Shown piece by piece: positions 30,931-34,370 of a DNA stretch of 34,370 nucleotides (its first letter is position 1; every line of letters starts with the position of its first letter). The DNA lies in contig JAFWQX010000128.1 of NCBI GenBank assembly GCA_017508875.1, positions 1 through 34,370 of the forward strand, read 5' to 3'. The position numbers and the translations under genes are program-made. Source of the DNA: Clostridia bacterium. Lineage in GTDB: Bacteria; Bacillota; Clostridia; UBA1212; UBA1255. Under the pieces are notes generated by a model. The model made no database searches. It was not told the origin of the DNA and saw only the letters and a list, made by a program, of their open reading frames with translations.

Positions 30931-31515
30931 TCACCCGTAAGTTTTTATTATTTCTTCGGCAATGGTCCTGCGCTGCACGCAGCGGTCCATCGCCTGCTTC
31001 TCTATATAGCGGTGAGCATCGGGCTCGGCCATCTTAAGCTCACTAATAAGCAGCCATTTAGCGCGGTTAACGAGCCGGATCTCTTCCATCTTCTCCTCGA
31101 ACGAAAGCACCTTCTTCTCGCTTAATCTAAGCCGTTCACGCGCACTCATAAGCCAGCCGAAAGCAAGCAGGAGCGTTGACCTCGAAAAAGGTTTCTGGAT
31201 CAGGAAGACACCGTATCCGGCATATTTTTCAAACAGTTCGGGATACAGCTCGGCACGCACCATAAGGAGGACAACAGTCTCTTTCCTTGACGACACGTCA
31301 ATGCAAAACCGCAGCCCGTCATCGTCAGTCAGCGGAGAATTGACAATAACAAAATCGAAATCTCTCTCAGCCACAGCACGCTTAGCAGCACTCACGTTTC
31401 CGACAATATTGACCGGATAATACCTGTTTCCGGGCAGCATTCCAGCTATGTTCCCGTTAAGATTGGAGGATGCCGAAACAAGCAGAACGCTGTATACCCG
31501 TTCCATAAGACTCAT
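30931..31515 (-). CDS. ANTAR-domain RNA-binding regulator with degenerate receiver
   Basis: A 194-residue protein with an N-terminal receiver-like domain (about 6-125) and a C-terminal ANTAR domain (about 137-191: KMEEIRLVNRAKWLLISELKM, then MDRCVQRRTIAEEII). ANTAR proteins bind paired hairpins in mRNA leaders and prevent termination. In the receiver the expected phosphorylated Asp is Asn59 (FVIVNSPL), the N-terminal acidic pair is missing (LLVSASSN), but the late Lys is kept (LIQKPF). It is therefore probably not controlled by phosphorylation. The ATG at 31515 is 7 nt behind GGAGG; longer frames overlap glnA and are rejected. Its place after glnA suggests control of nitrogen genes, as reported for ANTAR regulators in other clostridia. 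Confidence 0.88.
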   Translation of the reverse strand: MSLMERVYSVLLVSASSNLNGNIAGMLPGNRYYPVNIVGNVSAAKRAVAERDFDFVIVNSPLTDDDGLRFCIDVSSRKETVVLLMVRAELYPELFEKYAGYGVFLIQKPFSRSTLLLAFGWLMSARERLRLSEKKVLSFEEKMEEIRLVNRAKWLLISELKMAEPDAHRYIEKQAMDRCVQRRTIAEEIIKTYG

Positions 31516-31557
31516 TTCGTTCCCTCCTTTCTGCCAATCATCCAAATCACTTATAAA

Positions 31558-31585
31558 CCGCGAAATACGATAAAGCCGCGAAATA
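31558..31585. repeat. 18-bp tandem repeat after glnA
   Basis: CCGCGAAATA occurs at 31558 and 31576 within an 18-bp unit (ATAAA[C/G]CCGCGAAATA). It lies in the 82-bp spacer between the glnA stop and the ANTAR start. No terminator hairpin is evident. Confidence 0.7.
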
Positions 31586-31597
31586 AATAGATCCTTA

Positions 31598-32806
31598 TCA
31601 TTCTTTGCAATAAATATCCAGCACAGGCTGAGGCACAAATTCTTTTACGAACGCGCTCCCCGCCGCGAGCTTCTTAGCCTCATCAATACTTCCCGGAAGC
31701 TTTCTGAACCGCTTTAAAACAGACGGATCTGCTTTAAACAAATTAATATCGGCAGGTTCGGGAAGCGTAAGTTTATGCTCGATCCCGTAAAGTCCGGCTC
31801 TTATAAGCAGCCCAAAAGCCAGATACGGATTAGCTGAAGGATCAGCCGAACGCAATTCCGCCCTTTCATACTCACCTGCCGCGGCCGGAATACGTATAAG
31901 CTGTGAACGGTTTTCGTGTGACCATGAAACGTAACCGGGCGCTTTGCGTTTCCCCAGGCGCTTATATGAATCCTCAACAGGATTCATAAACAGAGTGATC
32001 TCGCCGATCTTCTCTAAAATCCCTGCAAGTACGTTCCTGAAATATTCATCGCTGAGCGGCCTTAAAGAAATGTTAATATGAAAGCCGTTGCCCGGAAGAT
32101 CCTCGCGCGGTTTAGGCGAGAAGTCCGCAAAAAGCCCGCTGCGGTGTGCGACGGTCTTCACCACGGTACGGAAAGTCATCGCATTGTCCGCAGACGAAAG
32201 TGCGTCGGAATATCTGAAGTCGATCTCGTTCTGACCCGGTCCCTCCTCGTGATGCGAGCTTTCCGGCTGAATACCCATCTGCTCGAGCGTAAGGCAGATC
32301 TCACGGCGTATATTCTCGCCCTTATCATCCGGGGCAATATCCATGTAACCTGCATTGTCGTAAGGCTTATCTGTCGGTTCATTTTTAGCATCTAATTCAA
32401 ACAGATAAAACTCCTGTTCGGCGCCGAAATAAAACGAAAAACCGGCTTTTTCAGCATCCGCAACTGCTTTTTGCAGGAATGCACGCGTATCACATTCGAA
32501 CGGGCGTCCGTCGGGGTACGAAATTTTGCAGAACATGCGGACAACTCTTCCGTGCTCGGGGCGCCACGGCAGCGGCGTCAACGTATCCGGCTCCGGATGC
32601 AGCAGCAGGTCGGAATGTGTCTCGTCACCGAACCCGGCGATAGCGGAGGCGTCAATAGCGATCCCGTACTCGAACGCTCTTTTCAGTTCTTCAGGCATTA
32701 TCGAAATGTTTTTCTGACGCCCGAAAACGTCGCAGAAAGCCAGACGGATGAATTTCACGTCTTCTTCCAAAGCGTACTGAATAACTTCATCAGCAGTATA
32801 TTTCAT
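31598..32806 (-). CDS. glnA: Glutamine synthetase, divergent short form
   Basis: A 402-residue type-I-like glutamine synthetase (about 440 is usual). Beta-grasp N-domain: KFIRLAFCDVFG and AIDASAIAGF (50-59). Catalytic domain: metal ligands in GAEQEFYLF (128-136) and HHEEGPGQNEID (185-196), GNGFHINISL with the metal/ATP His (239-248), NRSQLIRIP (299-307), and AELRSADPSANPYLA (316-330). The flap region is SYKRLGKRKAPGY, where other enzymes have Glu before AP; here it is Lys288. The C-terminal segment with the conserved Trp-Glu and Tyr adenylylation region is missing. It should make glutamine from glutamate, ammonia and ATP, but activity is uncertain. The ATG is behind GGGAG. It lies between a glutamate-synthase domain gene and an ANTAR regulator. 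Confidence 0.9.
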   Translation of the reverse strand: MKYTADEVIQYALEEDVKFIRLAFCDVFGRQKNISIMPEELKRAFEYGIAIDASAIAGFGDETHSDLLLHPEPDTLTPLPWRPEHGRVVRMFCKISYPDGRPFECDTRAFLQKAVADAEKAGFSFYFGAEQEFYLFELDAKNEPTDKPYDNAGYMDIAPDDKGENIRREICLTLEQMGIQPESSHHEEGPGQNEIDFRYSDALSSADNAMTFRTVVKTVAHRSGLFADFSPKPREDLPGNGFHINISLRPLSDEYFRNVLAGILEKIGEITLFMNPVEDSYKRLGKRKAPGYVSWSHENRSQLIRIPAAAGEYERAELRSADPSANPYLAFGLLIRAGLYGIEHKLTLPEPADINLFKADPSVLKRFRKLPGSIDEAKKLAAGSAFVKEFVPQPVLDIYCKE

Positions 32807-32847
32807 AATATCTCCCCCAGCAAAAAGTACGTCCGGATCAGTCGCGG

Positions 32848-33567
32848 TCAGTTCGCAACGTAAAGACGTTTGTATGGATTTTTAGTATCGGGCGTTACTG
32901 CAACAAATTCGGAGTCCATTATCTCGTCAAAATCAGACCCGAACAGTGTGCAGAACTCAGATACGTATCCGGAGATTTCCTTAAGGTCAGTTTCATCGGC
33001 CTTCCGGACGCTGACCTGATCCGGGAAAAGTATTCCCTCGCAATTCCCTCTCAGGAACATTTTCCCTCCGTGCATACCGGTACACGGGAAGTTACCGACA
33101 ATTCGTTTATCGCCGATCCCCAGTCCGAGCACCACGATAACTCCTCCTGCCTGGTATTCACCAAGAAAGCTTCCGGCAAAGCCTCCGATGACCATCAGAG
33201 GAACTTTATTTTCGTACGCCTTCATATGAATACCGGCGCGGTACCCGGCATTGCCCTTAACAAATATCGAACCTCCGCGCATTGCGTAGCCGCAGGCGTC
33301 GCCGATGTTGCCTCCGACAACGATCCTGCCTTCGTTCATCGTGTCTCCCACGGCATCCTGAGCGCTGCCGTTTACAACGATCTCCGCTCCGTTCAGATAT
33401 GCTCCGAGCGCGTTTCCCGGGGTGCCGTTCAGCGTTACTTTTATGTCAGATGCTCCGGCGGCAATAAATCTCTGCCCCGTGCAGCCGTTGACAACGGCTT
33501 CCGGGCCGCCGCGGCGCAGCGCCTCATTGACCTCTCTGTACCCGAGACTTCCTGCGTCAATTACCAT
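32848..33567 (-). CDS. Stand-alone GXGXG domain of glutamate synthase
   Basis: A 239-residue protein equivalent to the C-terminal beta-helix of the large glutamate-synthase subunit. It shows the repeating Gly-rich beta-helix: VNGCTGQRFIAAGA, LNGTPGNALGAYLNGAEIVVNGSAQDAVGDTMNEGRIVVGGNIGDACG, MRGGSIFVKGNAGYRAG, and HGGKMFLRGNC. The domain is structural, linking glutaminase and FMN domains in the fused enzyme. Here, as in archaea and many clostridia, it is a separate gene. The ATG overlaps the oxidoreductase stop as TAATG and is behind GGAGGTG. The glutaminase and FMN-domain genes are not in the window; they may lie beyond base 34370. A Cys-containing C-terminal tail (about 195-239) follows the beta-helix. 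Confidence 0.88.
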   Translation of the reverse strand: MVIDAGSLGYREVNEALRRGGPEAVVNGCTGQRFIAAGASDIKVTLNGTPGNALGAYLNGAEIVVNGSAQDAVGDTMNEGRIVVGGNIGDACGYAMRGGSIFVKGNAGYRAGIHMKAYENKVPLMVIGGFAGSFLGEYQAGGVIVVLGLGIGDKRIVGNFPCTGMHGGKMFLRGNCEGILFPDQVSVRKADETDLKEISGYVSEFCTLFGSDFDEIMDSEFVAVTPDTKNPYKRLYVAN

Positions 33568-34370
33568 TATACAGCACCTCCCAATCTTTTTCTACGAATT
33601 TCTGCGCTGAAAATATAATTTGATGCGATATTGTGAGCAAAATCGGGCGAAACCGAATCGAGCGGCACTTTTTCGCGGATAAGCGAAGTGTAGATGCCTG
33701 CTCTTTCCTCCGCGCCTAAAAGCATAAATCCTTTCAGCAATCCGTCCTTTACAAAAAACTTTCTTACAGTTCCGTCTCTGTTCGCGCATATGCATTCGCC
33801 GTCGTACGAACCGGCGGTCATGATATGGAACCCGAAGAAACCGATAGAATTCATCGGGATCGCATTGTCGAAAACAGCATCGCCTCCGGAGAGATTAATA
33901 CCGGCAGTAAAGCCCTGCATATATGCGTTTGGCAGGATCGCAAGCACGCGGTTTGAGCCGGTGGAGCTGTCGTACCCTTCGGCGCAGTCACCTGCCGCGT
34001 AAACGTCAGGCAGCGAGGTACGCATCCGTGTATCGACTACGATCCCTCTGTTAACATTTCCGCCTGCGTTTTTTACGATATCCGAATTTGCTCTGACGCC
34101 TAAGGCGAGCACCAGAACGTCGAATCTCACGGTGCTTCCGTCGTTCATGAAAGCCTCTCCCGCGCTGAACTTTTTAACGCTGTTTCCGAGCAGGAAATCA
34201 ATTCCGCACTCTTTAAGCTTGCTTTCAACGATCGAGGCGTTTTCGGCGTCAAGTATGCTCGATAGCACTCTGTCTGCCAGGTCGCATACGGTGATCTTTC
34301 CGGCTTTATCATATATTCCTTCCGCACATTTAAGCCCGATCAGTCCGGCGCCAACGATCAATACGGATGG
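33567..34370 (-). CDS. FAD/NAD(P)-dependent oxidoreductase, C-terminal part (partial)
   Basis: The gene enters from the right edge; about 267 codons are visible. The first residues, SVLIVGAGLIGLKCAE, form the NAD(P)-binding GxGxxG motif of a class II pyridine-nucleotide disulfide-type oxidoreductase. DVLVLALGVRANSDI and the FAD motif TSLPDVYAAGDCAE follow, then a C-terminal domain (EERAGIYTSLIREKVPL) like that of nitrite-reductase/rubredoxin-reductase-type proteins. It likely passes electrons from NAD(P)H to the split glutamate synthase; the partner is inferred from the operon. The N-terminal FAD domain is outside the window, and the upstream in-frame TTG is not a real start. Confidence 0.87.
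   Translation of the reverse strand, partial: PSVLIVGAGLIGLKCAEGIYDKAGKITVCDLADRVLSSILDAENASIVESKLKECGIDFLLGNSVKKFSAGEAFMNDGSTVRFDVLVLALGVRANSDIVKNAGGNVNRGIVVDTRMRTSLPDVYAAGDCAEGYDSSTGSNRVLAILPNAYMQGFTAGINLSGGDAVFDNAIPMNSIGFFGFHIMTAGSYDGECICANRDGTVRKFFVKDGLLKGFMLLGAEERAGIYTSLIREKVPLDSVSPDFAHNIASNYIFSAEIRRKRLGGAV

Overview
The window reads as chromosomal core and near-core DNA of an uncultured, probably anaerobic and host- or plant-fibre-associated member of the Clostridia (Bacillota). The evidence is the Gram-positive order asp23-amaP-DUF2273-nusB-xseA-xseB-ispA-dxs-tlyA, the leader-controlled infC-rpmI-rplT operon, strong purine-rich Shine-Dalgarno sites on nearly every gene, clean sigma-A promoters, a PxTG-type surface protein, two Cys-lipoproteins, and an ANTAR protein beside a split glutamate-synthase/glutamine-synthetase cluster. 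I see no phage, transposon, integrase or CRISPR. Genes are packed tightly; no gene-free stretch exceeds 300 bases.

Layout. 1-6260 (minus): one long run from the Asp23/AmaP/DUF2273 envelope module through NusB, exonuclease VII and two isoprenoid genes (ispA, dxs) into tlyA, which leaves the window. Most joints overlap by 1-8 nt. 6481-7566 (plus): lipoate ligase, divergent from asp23. 7617-10351 (minus): a SEC-C protein, a SpoU-type rRNA methyltransferase, then rplT-rpmI-infC with a perfect-consensus promoter, a leader containing an attenuator, and an apparent AUA start codon on infC. 10388-16570 (minus): a five-gene coupled operon of three RNA-modification-type enzymes (RsmF-like, RsuA-like, a CPCCH methyltransferase), a Na/phosphate cotransporter and a TIM-barrel sugar isomerase. 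16761-18773 (plus): an intracellular GH36 alpha-galactosidase expressed from a promoter back-to-back with that of the operon.

18867-21840 (minus): a small DUF4870 membrane protein, tRNA-Glu(CTC) with its own promoter and terminator, then an ECF sigma factor translationally coupled to a membrane protein that carries a Pro/Thr stalk and an extracellular leucine-rich repeat domain. The latter looks like a cognate anti-sigma sensor and is the best candidate here for an undescribed system. 21933-25250: a very large GH78 alpha-L-rhamnosidase lipoprotein. 25329-27401: an EF-G-like GTPase whose guanine-specificity motif reads NRLN in place of NKxD. 27676-30328: a divergent pair of surface proteins (a sortase-type anchored protein and a lipoprotein with a long Pro/Thr stalk).

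30325-34370 (minus): 5-formyl-THF cyclo-ligase, an ANTAR RNA-binding regulator with a degenerate receiver domain, a divergent glutamine synthetase (Glu-flap residue replaced by Lys, short C-terminus), a stand-alone GXGXG glutamate-synthase domain, and the C-terminal part of an FAD/NAD(P) oxidoreductase. Together the last four look like a nitrogen-assimilation operon of the split-glutamate-synthase type that begins outside the window.

A recurrent oddity is short tandem repeats at gene 3' ends (xseA, the isomerase, the rhamnosidase; also in the spacers after DUF2273 and glnA), three of them spanning the stop codon. All functions are read from sequence motifs without database searches.
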